64,000 nucleotides of DNA, from the NCBI GenBank assembly GCA_036676295.1, contig JAKFDE010000058.1:186001-250000 (forward strand). Reading direction: 5' to 3'. A program made the position numbers and the translations under genes. Origin of the DNA: UBA4416 sp036676295 (GTDB lineage Bacteria; Bacteroidota; Bacteroidia; B-17B0; Aurantibacillaceae). This document shows, one piece after another, positions 54,147 through 61,758 of the stretch (the stretch's first letter is position 1; each line of letters opens with the position of its first letter). Under the pieces are notes generated by a model that was not told the origin of the DNA, did no database searches, and was given only the letters and a program-made list of their open reading frames with translations.

Positions 54147-54278
54147 TTAAACGGATTTTTTAGTTGATACAGCTGTGTTTGCTTTTGAATATGCAGGGCA
54201 TTTTTCGTGCGACTTACAAGATGATAATGCTGCACAAAAAGCGAACAACACAACTGAGGCTAAAGCTAATTTTTTCAT
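54147..54278 (-). CDS. Tiny lipoprotein, 43 residues
   Basis: Reads MKKLALASVVLFAFCAALSS then CKSHEKCPAYSK and a short Ala/Thr/Lys tail. It has a clear lipoprotein signal with lipobox LSSC at 18-21, and a mature part of only 23 residues with a second Cys (KCPAY). Similar short CxxxxxCPAY lipoproteins are frequent in Bacteroidota and of unknown role. It has an exact -7 box about 28 bases upstream, and its stop is four bases from the ytxJ start, so the two are co-transcribed. Confidence 0.75.
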   Translation of the reverse strand: MKKLALASVVLFAFCAALSSCKSHEKCPAYSKANTAVSTKKSV

Positions 54279-54306
54279 GTTTTTAATCATTTTAAGAATA
54301 GAGTAA

Positions 54307-54314
54307 CAAATTTA
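54307..54314 (-). promoter_or_regulatory. -7 box of the tiny lipoprotein-ytxJ unit (TAAATTTG)
   Basis: Exact TAnnTTTG on the minus strand, 28 bases from the ATG. Confidence 0.7.
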
Positions 54315-54386
54315 TAATAATTTAGCTAAAGGCAAAAAAAATCACCAACTTATTTACTACTTTTCTTGAAAAAGTAATTAACAAAA

Positions 54387-55058
54387 ATGACAATTACGAA
54401 AATGAATAATGATTGGTTTGATAAATTAAAAGATGAATTTAATAGTTCATACTATACTGAACTTGAGCTGTTTATAAAAAACGAAAGAGCTAATTATATG
54501 GTTTATCCTAAAGAAGAAGAGGTGTTTAATGCATTTAAAATAGCGCCTTTTGAAAATGTTAAAGTGGTTATTTTAGGACAAGATCCTTACCATGGCCCCA
54601 ATCAGGCTCATGGTTTAAGCTTTTCTGTTAATAAGGGAATAAAAATGCCACCTTCTTTAGTTAATATATTTAAAGAACTCCATGCCGATCTGGGTTATCC
54701 TATTCCCAATCATGGTAATTTAAGCCATTGGGCTCAGCAAGGAGTCTTATTATTAAATGCTACGTTAACAGTAAGAGCCGGAACACCGGGGAGCCATCAA
54801 AAAAAAGGATGGGAAACTTTTACAGACAAAGCCATTCAGTTAATTTCTGAGGAAAAAGAACATTGTGTGTTTTTGTTATGGGGTAATTATGCTAAAAGTA
54901 AATTGCCATTAATAAACCAGGAAAAGCATTTGGTATTAACGGCAGCTCATCCATCGCCTTTAGCCAGAGGTGCATTTTTTGGAAGCCGCCATTTTTCCAA
55001 AACCAACAACTATTTAAAAACAAATAATATTGAAACGGTTGATTGGAATTTGAGTTAG
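54387..55058 (+). CDS. ung: Uracil-DNA glycosylase
   Basis: A 223-residue family 1 UDG that removes uracil from DNA. The water-activating loop is GQDPYHGPNQAHGL with catalytic D66, and the minor-groove loop is HPSPLARG. The length is typical. An in-frame ATG 15 bases downstream is an alternative start. It diverges from the tiny lipoprotein gene. Confidence 0.97.
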   Translation: MTITKMNNDWFDKLKDEFNSSYYTELELFIKNERANYMVYPKEEEVFNAFKIAPFENVKVVILGQDPYHGPNQAHGLSFSVNKGIKMPPSLVNIFKELHADLGYPIPNHGNLSHWAQQGVLLLNATLTVRAGTPGSHQKKGWETFTDKAIQLISEEKEHCVFLLWGNYAKSKLPLINQEKHLVLTAAHPSPLARGAFFGSRHFSKTNNYLKTNNIETVDWNLS

Positions 55059-55159
55059 AAAACTGATTTTGAACGAATTACTGGTATTTTTTTTAAGCGG
55101 TTTGGTAATGTTAAACATAATATTTACGTTTAACTTGTTCTTTTTTAAAAATCGGCTCT

Positions 55160-56656
55160 ATGTTAAGTATTCAAAAACAAGTTTTATTACTTTCTGAATT
55201 CCATTATCAGGAATTTATCGAGTATTTAAAAAGCTCTAATGCAGAGCTTTCTTATAAATTGATTACGATTATTAAAAAGCAGAAAAAGCAGCCTGATTCT
55301 GACGCTTTATGTAAATTAATTTATGGTGATGCTGCTGAAAAGACCAGAAAAAAATTCCTGCAATTAACCCATCATACATTTAAATTAAGCGGTTTTTTAA
55401 GTAGAAACTACCCAAATTACCTTAAACATAATTTACAGATCATTGAAGAATTATTAAGTAAAGGTCAAAAACAACAAGCTAATTTTATTGCGGAGTGGTT
55501 GATCGATGTGGCCGAAAAAATAGAAGATTATACAACTCTTATTGAGGTTTATAAATTTAAAGCCCAGCAAGCTTTTATTACCGAAGCCAAAGACGTCATA
55601 AAAAATTATCAAAAAGTAGATGATTATCTTGAACTGGAACAAACTAAAAATTCTATATACTATTATTTAAGAGAACATGCCTCTTTTAAAGGCAAAGAAA
55701 GTGTTTCAAAATCTAAATTAAATAAAGACCTGGCTTTTTTTGATAAATACATTTATCATAAATCAAATTCTATTAATATTCTGGCACGCTTTGGAAAGTA
55801 TTATGAATTAAGCTTCTTAAACCACCCTGATTTTTTCAAAAAAGAAACATTAAAACAATTAGATGTTTTAGAAAAAGACTTTTTAAATAATGCACATGTG
55901 TGCTTTCATGCATTAGATGATGTGTATTATAAAATCTTAGGATTGAAGCTTCAGCATGATATGTATTCTACAAATACAAGTGCTATGTTGAGCGAAATTA
56001 AAAAAATGAACAGTGTTAGTTCGTTTTTAAAATTCTGGAAGAGTTATGTGAATATTCCGGAGTTGTTTGCAATGGCCGCTCAAATTAACCATTACACTGG
56101 CGCTTATGGTTATATTTTTAGAAGCGATTATTTACGTCGTTTAAATAAAGAAGTTAAAGAAAGTTTAACTTACTTGAAAAATAAATTAGAAGAGCTTTTA
56201 GAAAAAGATATTTGGGAAGATGGACATTTGGTGAAATACATTAAAGTAAAATGTTTCTATGCCATCATATTACTTTCTGGAGATGATAAAGATAAAGACA
56301 AAGCGATCAGAACTTTGGAAGATACCTTGATCTCATACCAACAAATTCCGTTTCAAAATTTCTTAGACCGTATCTTTGTTACATTGGTAATGGGTTATTT
56401 TAGCCTTAATCAATATGATAAAGTAGTGTCTTCATACAAAAGGTATAAAAAGATCACGGCTAAACAGATCGTTATGAAAGAAAATGATCTGACCATAGAC
56501 GCTTATTATTTTACTACGCAATACTTGACAAGTCAGCGTAAACAATACATCGATAAGTTAGAAGCAACACACCGTTTAGCTAAACATCATGCTTCGGTTA
56601 GGCTATTAATTGAAGAATTAGCGATCTATTATAAAATACCTGTTAATCTGATTTAG
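55160..56656 (+). CDS. α-helical repeat protein of unknown function, coupled to hemW
   Basis: A 498-residue, strongly helical protein with a TPR/HEAT-like heptad pattern and many Lys, Leu and Tyr; no signal peptide, membrane helix, enzyme motif or known domain. Its stop overlaps the hemW start (TAGTG), so the two are translationally coupled. Low-complexity Lys-rich helices near 360-395 (LKNKLEELLEK) suggest a coiled coil. Its role may relate to HemW, but that is only position-based. Confidence 0.75.
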   Translation: MLSIQKQVLLLSEFHYQEFIEYLKSSNAELSYKLITIIKKQKKQPDSDALCKLIYGDAAEKTRKKFLQLTHHTFKLSGFLSRNYPNYLKHNLQIIEELLSKGQKQQANFIAEWLIDVAEKIEDYTTLIEVYKFKAQQAFITEAKDVIKNYQKVDDYLELEQTKNSIYYYLREHASFKGKESVSKSKLNKDLAFFDKYIYHKSNSINILARFGKYYELSFLNHPDFFKKETLKQLDVLEKDFLNNAHVCFHALDDVYYKILGLKLQHDMYSTNTSAMLSEIKKMNSVSSFLKFWKSYVNIPELFAMAAQINHYTGAYGYIFRSDYLRRLNKEVKESLTYLKNKLEELLEKDIWEDGHLVKYIKVKCFYAIILLSGDDKDKDKAIRTLEDTLISYQQIPFQNFLDRIFVTLVMGYFSLNQYDKVVSSYKRYKKITAKQIVMKENDLTIDAYYFTTQYLTSQRKQYIDKLEATHRLAKHHASVRLLIEELAIYYKIPVNLI

Positions 56657-57783
56657 TGAGCGGTATTTACATTCATATTCCCTTTTGCAAGCAAGCTTGC
56701 AATTATTGCGATTTCCATTTCTCTACCTCTTTAAACAATAAAGCTAGTTTGGTAGAATGCATTATTGCTGAAATAGAAATGCGTAAAAACTATTTAAGTG
56801 ATAAAAACATTCAAACCATTTATTTTGGAGGCGGCACGCCAAGCTTGTTATCAGAAAAAGAAACTTTTTTGATCTTAGAAAAAATATTTAAAACCTATAC
56901 CGTTAGTAATGATGCTGAAATTACTTTAGAGTGCAATCCGGATGATCTTACCGACTTAAAATTAAAAGAGCTCAAACGAGTAGAAATTAACCGTTTAAGT
57001 ATTGGCTTGCAAAGTTTTAATGAAGAAGAATTAAAATGGATGAACAGAGCGCATACTGCTAAAGAAAGTGAGGCTAGTGTGAAACGCGCCCAGGATAAAG
57101 GCTTTGAAAACATCACCATTGATTTGATCTATGGTTCTAAATTTTCAACCTTAGGGAATTGGAAAAACACCTTGAATAAAGCCATTGAGTTAAATGTGCC
57201 ACACATATCCAGTTATAATTTAACCATTGAAGATAAAACTAAATTGGGGCATGATTTTAAAGTAAAAAAAGAACAAGCTGTCGACGAAGAAAAAAGTGTG
57301 GAATTGTTTTTGGAAATGGTAGATCGTTTAGAGAAAAATAATTTTGTTCAATACGAAATTTCTAATTTTGGGAAGGAAGGATTTTTCAGCCAGCATAATT
57401 CTAATTACTGGAAAGGGGTGCATTACATTGGCATAGGGCCATCGGCTCATTCTTTTGATGGCGTTTCGCGACAATGGAATATTGCTAATAACAATGTGTA
57501 CATCAAACATCTGTCAGAAAAGAAAGATTCTTATTTTGAAAAAGAAACACTCACGGAAACAGAGCGTTTTAATGAATATGTATTAACAACACTGCGTACC
57601 ATTTGGGGAATAGATCTGAACTATTTAAAGAAGAATTTCAATTCAGATTTTGTTTCTGCTTTCTTAAAACAAGTTGAGGTTTATGTGAAAAATGAAACAA
57701 TAGTTTTAAAAGACAGCGCTTATGTGTTAACTAATACCGGAAAATTGTTGGCAGATAGGATAGCGAGTGAGTTGTTTGTTTAA
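56656..57783 (+). CDS. hemW: HemW, radical SAM haem chaperone (CPO-like)
   Basis: A 375-residue radical-SAM protein. The cluster site is C11-x3-C15-x2-C18 in IHIPFCKQACNYCDF, followed by YFGGGTPSLL. HemW proteins resemble coproporphyrinogen dehydrogenase HemN but lack its activity and load haem onto acceptors; the second Cys-x-C of HemN-type enzymes is absent, in line with HemW. It starts with GTG inside the preceding stop and overlaps the convergent recX end by four bases. Confidence 0.92.
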   Translation: MSGIYIHIPFCKQACNYCDFHFSTSLNNKASLVECIIAEIEMRKNYLSDKNIQTIYFGGGTPSLLSEKETFLILEKIFKTYTVSNDAEITLECNPDDLTDLKLKELKRVEINRLSIGLQSFNEEELKWMNRAHTAKESEASVKRAQDKGFENITIDLIYGSKFSTLGNWKNTLNKAIELNVPHISSYNLTIEDKTKLGHDFKVKKEQAVDEEKSVELFLEMVDRLEKNNFVQYEISNFGKEGFFSQHNSNYWKGVHYIGIGPSAHSFDGVSRQWNIANNNVYIKHLSEKKDSYFEKETLTETERFNEYVLTTLRTIWGIDLNYLKKNFNSDFVSAFLKQVEVYVKNETIVLKDSAYVLTNTGKLLADRIASELFV

Positions 57784-58262
57784 CCTTTCTCATTCAAAAC
57801 ATCCATCACCAGATCTCTTTCGTAGCCTTTAGATAAAGCATAACTCATGAGTTTGTATTTGAGTTTAATAGGATGTTTTTCTTTAATAAGTTTCCTTTTA
57901 TTTTCTATCAATTTTTTCAAAGTGTTGAGGTATTCGTCCTCATCAATTTGCTGCATGGCTTTTTTTAAGCAATACTCACTTACTCGTTTTTGTTTTAGTT
58001 CTATACGGATCTTAATTCGCCCCCATTTTTTGATATTGAATTTTCCGCGGGCAAATTGCATGGCAAAACGTTCTTCGTTAATAAAGTTCTCTTCAATTAA
58101 TTTGGAAATAATATTTTCTACCGCTTCGGGCCATAAGCCAAATTCATAAAGTTTGTCACGGGCATCCTGCTGGCAGCGCTCCTGATAGGCGCACCAGTTC
58201 TGCATTTTAACTAATGCCACATGAGGATCGGTGATCTTATTTTTTTCTTTTGGCTCAAACAC
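57780..58262 (-). CDS. recX: Regulatory protein RecX
   Basis: A RecX protein of about 160 residues that binds RecA filaments and restrains recombination. QNWCAYQERCQQDARDKLYE, LIEENFINEERFAMQFARGK and KAMQQIDEDEYL are typical of its three helix bundles. The frame extends to ATG 58298, but an exact -7 box (TACTTTTG, 58273-58266) lies inside that extension, three bases before GTG 58262, so GTG is preferred; the upstream ATG remains possible. recA is not nearby. Confidence 0.9.
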   Translation of the reverse strand: MFEPKEKNKITDPHVALVKMQNWCAYQERCQQDARDKLYEFGLWPEAVENIISKLIEENFINEERFAMQFARGKFNIKKWGRIKIRIELKQKRVSEYCLKKAMQQIDEDEYLNTLKKLIENKRKLIKEKHPIKLKYKLMSYALSKGYERDLVMDVLNEKG

Positions 58263-58265
58263 ATT

Positions 58266-58273
58266 CAAAAGTA
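58266..58273 (-). promoter_or_regulatory. -7 box of recX (TACTTTTG)
   Basis: Exact TAnnTTTG on the minus strand, three bases before a GTG start codon. Confidence 0.5.
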
Positions 58274-58302
58274 AATAATTATTTACATTTGAGTACATTA
58301 AT

Positions 58303-58384
58303 AGAACGCAGAGAACGCAGATTGTTTATGATCATAAAGATCAAAATCAGTGAAAATCTGTTAGATCTGTATCATCAGCGTTCT
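58303..58384. repeat. 82-bp dispersed AGAACGC...GCGTTCT element
   Basis: AGAACGC at the left end (58303-58309, repeated at 58312) is inverted at the right end (58378-58384). AATCTGYxxxATCTG strings inside match the family at 25308-25424. It fills the divergent gap between recX and the rRNA methyltransferase gene. Confidence 0.65.
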
Positions 58385-58400
58385 GTTTACTAAATATAAA

Positions 58401-59756
58401 ATGCTAAACTTACCACAAACATTTCTTGATTCTGTATGTCATTGCAAAGGCTTTGATGAAGATGCTTTTATTGCAGCACATCAAACTGCTTCCTCAACAA
58501 GTATTCGTCTCAATCCATTTAAAACAACCAAATTGGCATTTAAATTAGATAAGCCTGTACCCTGGAATGATAAAGGGTTTTATTTAGAGGAACGTCCTAA
58601 TTTTACTTATGATGTATTATTTCAGGCGGGTTGTTATTATGTGCAAGAGGCAGGATCTATGTTTATTGAACACGCCTTAAAATCTTGTGTGGACTTTAAT
58701 AAGTCATTAGTTGCCATTGATGTATGCGCCTCGCCGGGAGGAAAAAGCACCTTACTTAATTCATTATTAAATGAAGAAAGCGTATTGGTGGCGAATGAAG
58801 TTGTAAAACCAAGGGCTGAGGTATTAGCACAAAATTTAACGAAGTGGGGCACAAGTAATGCGATCGTTACAAATAACGATCCGGCCGCATTTTCGGAAAT
58901 GGAAAATGTATTTGATGTGATGTTGATTGATGCACCTTGCAGTGGTTCTGGTTTATTTAGGAAACAACATGATGCCGTTGATGAATGGAGTTTGGATAAT
59001 GTGAATTTATGTTCGCAACGCCAGAAACGAATTTTATCAGATATGATCGGCTCACTTAGATCCAATGGTGTATTGGTGTATTCTACATGTTCTTATTCGC
59101 AAGAAGAAAATGAACTAATTGCTGATTGGTTACTCTCTGAATTCCAATTAGAGAGTATACAAATTCCAATCGAAGCTACGTGGGGGATTGTTGAGACACA
59201 GAGTGAAGAACATAAAGCGTATGGTTATCGCTTTTATCCTGATAAAACAAGATCAGAAGGTTTCTTTTGTGCCGTGTTCAGAAAAAAAGGAGACGAGGTA
59301 AATGCTTCTTACAGAAAAAATAAACACGAATCGTTTACAGCCATTAAACCAAAAGAGAAGGAAGTGTTTTTAAATTGGATTGAAAATTCTGAAAAGCATG
59401 AGATCATTAAATTTAAAGACGATTATTTGTTGACGAATAGTTTAGCGATACAATTCATTAACAAATACACGCATTTGTACCTTAAAAAAGTGGGAACTAT
59501 TATAGGAACGGTGATCAAAAATGAAGTAGTGCCACATCATGATCTGGCTTTGAGTATTCATCATGCTCAACAAATAAAATCGATAGATTGTACGAATGAA
59601 GAAGCAATACAATTTTTGAAAAAAGAGCTACCGATAATAGATGGCGATAAAGGCTGGAATTTAATGTCCTACCAGGGTTTTGGAATTGGCTGGATCAAAC
59701 ATTTAGGGAATAGATTAAACAATTACTTACCTAATGAATTCAGAATTTTAAAATAA
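58401..59756 (+). CDS. rRNA (cytosine-C5) methyltransferase, RsmF/NOL1 family
   Basis: A 451-residue SAM-dependent RNA m5C methyltransferase. The SAM site is VCASPGGKSTLL, and the two catalytic cysteines are in DAPCSGSGLF (motif IV) and YSTCSYSQEENE (motif VI). The C-terminal ~150 residues resemble the RsmF C-terminal/PUA-like region, so it probably modifies 16S rRNA, as RsmF does at C1407. The N-terminal NOL1 region (SIRLNPFK) is typical. It is transcribed alone. Confidence 0.92.
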   Translation: MLNLPQTFLDSVCHCKGFDEDAFIAAHQTASSTSIRLNPFKTTKLAFKLDKPVPWNDKGFYLEERPNFTYDVLFQAGCYYVQEAGSMFIEHALKSCVDFNKSLVAIDVCASPGGKSTLLNSLLNEESVLVANEVVKPRAEVLAQNLTKWGTSNAIVTNNDPAAFSEMENVFDVMLIDAPCSGSGLFRKQHDAVDEWSLDNVNLCSQRQKRILSDMIGSLRSNGVLVYSTCSYSQEENELIADWLLSEFQLESIQIPIEATWGIVETQSEEHKAYGYRFYPDKTRSEGFFCAVFRKKGDEVNASYRKNKHESFTAIKPKEKEVFLNWIENSEKHEIIKFKDDYLLTNSLAIQFINKYTHLYLKKVGTIIGTVIKNEVVPHHDLALSIHHAQQIKSIDCTNEEAIQFLKKELPIIDGDKGWNLMSYQGFGIGWIKHLGNRLNNYLPNEFRILK

Positions 59757-59790
59757 TTGTGTGTAATTTTATCTAACAAAAAAATAAATT

Positions 59791-60099
59791 ATGTTTGGAA
59801 AAATGGGTGACATGATGGGCAAGCTTAAGGAAATGAAGCGCCTGTCTGATGAAATAAAACAAAAACTAGACGATACACTTTTAACAGTTGAAGGTGCCGG
59901 AGGCGATATTAAAATTTCTATTACCGGGAATCGTGAATTAAAATCGTTGACTATTGCTCCGGCGTTGCAACATGGCAACAAAGAAGAATTAGAAGAACAA
60001 TTGTTAGTGACGCTTAATAAAGCTTTATTTAAAGCCAATGAAGTGAATGAAAACGAAATGAAAAAAGTAGCAGGTAGTATGTTGCCAGGCTTAGGATAA
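59791..60099 (+). CDS. ybaB: YbaB/EbfC family nucleoid-associated protein
   Basis: A 102-residue YbaB/EbfC protein that binds DNA as a dimer. The N-terminal helix (MGKLKEMKRLSDEIKQKL), the GAGGDIKISITGNRELKSLTI strand region and the final MLPGLG are typical. The usual neighbours (dnaX, recR) are absent. It ends in a terminator shared with phoH. Confidence 0.95.
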   Translation: MFGKMGDMMGKLKEMKRLSDEIKQKLDDTLLTVEGAGGDIKISITGNRELKSLTIAPALQHGNKEELEEQLLVTLNKALFKANEVNENEMKKVAGSMLPGLG

Positions 60100-60121
60100 T
60101 TAAATTTCTGTTGTAAAATAA

Positions 60122-60156
60122 AAAAGGTTCATTTGCTAATTGCGAATGAACCTTTT
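60122..60156. terminator. Terminator between convergent ybaB and phoH
   Basis: A 15-bp stem (one G-T) from 60122-60136 and 60142-60156, with AAAAGG/CCTTTT ends; usable on both strands. Confidence 0.88.
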
Positions 60157-60176
60157 AGTGATCTATGAAAATTAAA

Positions 60177-61526
60177 TTATAACAAGTCGTTAGCTAAATT
60201 TGCTAATTCACTTCGTTCACCTTTTTGTAAAGTAATGTGAGCGTATAACGGCTGACCTTTTACTTTATCGATCAAATAACTTAATCCATTAGATTGCGCA
60301 TCCAGGTATGGGGTATCAATTTGATAAATATCCCCAGTAAAAATAATTTTGGTATTTTCTCCGGCACGTGTAATAATAGTTTTTACTTCGTGAGGCGTTA
60401 AGTTTTGAGCTTCATCTACAATAAAGAACATATTCGTTAAACTACGTCCGCGAATAAATGCTAATGGGCAGATCACGATTTTTTCGTGTTCCACCATTTC
60501 ATTGATCTGTTTTAATTCTTTGTCTTTTTCAGTATACTGACTTTTGATGTATTTTAAATTATCCCATAATGGTTCCATGTATGGATTTAATTTAGAGTTG
60601 ACATCGCCGGGTAAATAACCAATGTCTTTATTACTTAATGGAACGATTGGTCGTGCAATATAAATTTGATGATAATTACGACGTTGTTCTAAAGCTCCTG
60701 CTAATGATAATAAGGTTTTACCGGTACCCGCCACACCTTGTATGCTTACCAAACGAATATCAGGATTCATAATAGCATCTAGGGCAAATGCTTGTTCTGC
60801 ATTTTTTGGGATGATACCAAAGGCTGATGTTTTGGTAACACGTTGCATTGTTTTGGTATGTATATCATATCGAGATAACACAGAAGCATTGCCGTTTTTT
60901 AATACATAATAATGATTGGCTTCAGGCTCTTCTTTTTTAAATACATCTTTTGACGGGCAAGAACCTTTTTCGTAAATGGTATTGATAGTGGTTGGGTTAA
61001 CTTTATCTAACTCTGTGCGGCCTGTATAAAGTTCATCAATGGTTAAGATTTTTCCTGTTGTATAATCTTCAGCATGTATGTTTAATGATTTTGCTTTGAT
61101 GCGAAGGTTAATGTCTTTTGTCACCATGATCACGCTTCTTCCTGGATTGGTTTCGGCGGTATAAATGGCAGCATTTAAGATTTTGTGATCAGCTTTTTTC
61201 TCACCAAATATTTTTTCGGCATCTGTTTTAGCGGAGGTATTCATTTCTATTTTAAATGAACCATGCGATTTTCCGTTAATAGGAGTCCACTCTTGCAATA
61301 AATTTTTACCTGACATTACATCTACATATCTGGTAAATTCGCGGGCTGCAAAATTTTTGGTGTCATTTCCTTTTTTAAAATTATCAAGTTCTTCTAAAAC
61401 TGTAATTGGAATTACTACATCATGTTCAGCAAAATTCTTTATAGCCGTGTGATCGTAAATAATAACTGAAGTATCGAGAACAAATATTTTTCGTTCTTTG
61501 CTTGGGGTAACTGTCTTTTTTGCCAT
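60177..61526 (-). CDS. phoH: PhoH2-type protein (PIN domain plus PhoH ATPase)
   Basis: A 449-residue fusion. The N-terminal PIN-like RNase domain (about 10-145) starts FVLDTSVIIYDHTAI, with its acidic residues present. The C-terminal PhoH P-loop ATPase has SIQGVAGTGKTLLS (Walker A) and MFFIVDEAQNLTP (Walker B). PhoH2 proteins of other bacteria unwind and cut RNA; PIN-PhoH fusions of this length are the standard Bacteroidota form. It is convergent with ybaB. No clear -7 box is seen upstream. Confidence 0.95.
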   Translation of the reverse strand: MAKKTVTPSKERKIFVLDTSVIIYDHTAIKNFAEHDVVIPITVLEELDNFKKGNDTKNFAAREFTRYVDVMSGKNLLQEWTPINGKSHGSFKIEMNTSAKTDAEKIFGEKKADHKILNAAIYTAETNPGRSVIMVTKDINLRIKAKSLNIHAEDYTTGKILTIDELYTGRTELDKVNPTTINTIYEKGSCPSKDVFKKEEPEANHYYVLKNGNASVLSRYDIHTKTMQRVTKTSAFGIIPKNAEQAFALDAIMNPDIRLVSIQGVAGTGKTLLSLAGALEQRRNYHQIYIARPIVPLSNKDIGYLPGDVNSKLNPYMEPLWDNLKYIKSQYTEKDKELKQINEMVEHEKIVICPLAFIRGRSLTNMFFIVDEAQNLTPHEVKTIITRAGENTKIIFTGDIYQIDTPYLDAQSNGLSYLIDKVKGQPLYAHITLQKGERSELANLANDLL

Positions 61527-61758
61527 AACACTAAAAATTTAAGGTTATTATAAAACTATTTGTTTTGGCCCCTTAAAAACGACTCCATGATAATAGAAAT
61601 AAACAGCCTATTGTTTATAGATCAAATCTCATTTATTGTCGATGATTCTCACTTATTTCAGCCCATTTGTTAAAAATTTTGGAGTTTTATTGTATTTGCG
61701 AAACTGTATTTTTCAATTCTTTACATTTATCTAATAGCATTTAAATTATTATAGTATA

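Noticed and set aside
55069..55200. Short hydrophobic frame (TTG start) between ung and the helical orphan
   Set aside because: Only about 43 codons, TTG start, no signal motif, and it overlaps the start of a long gene in another frame.
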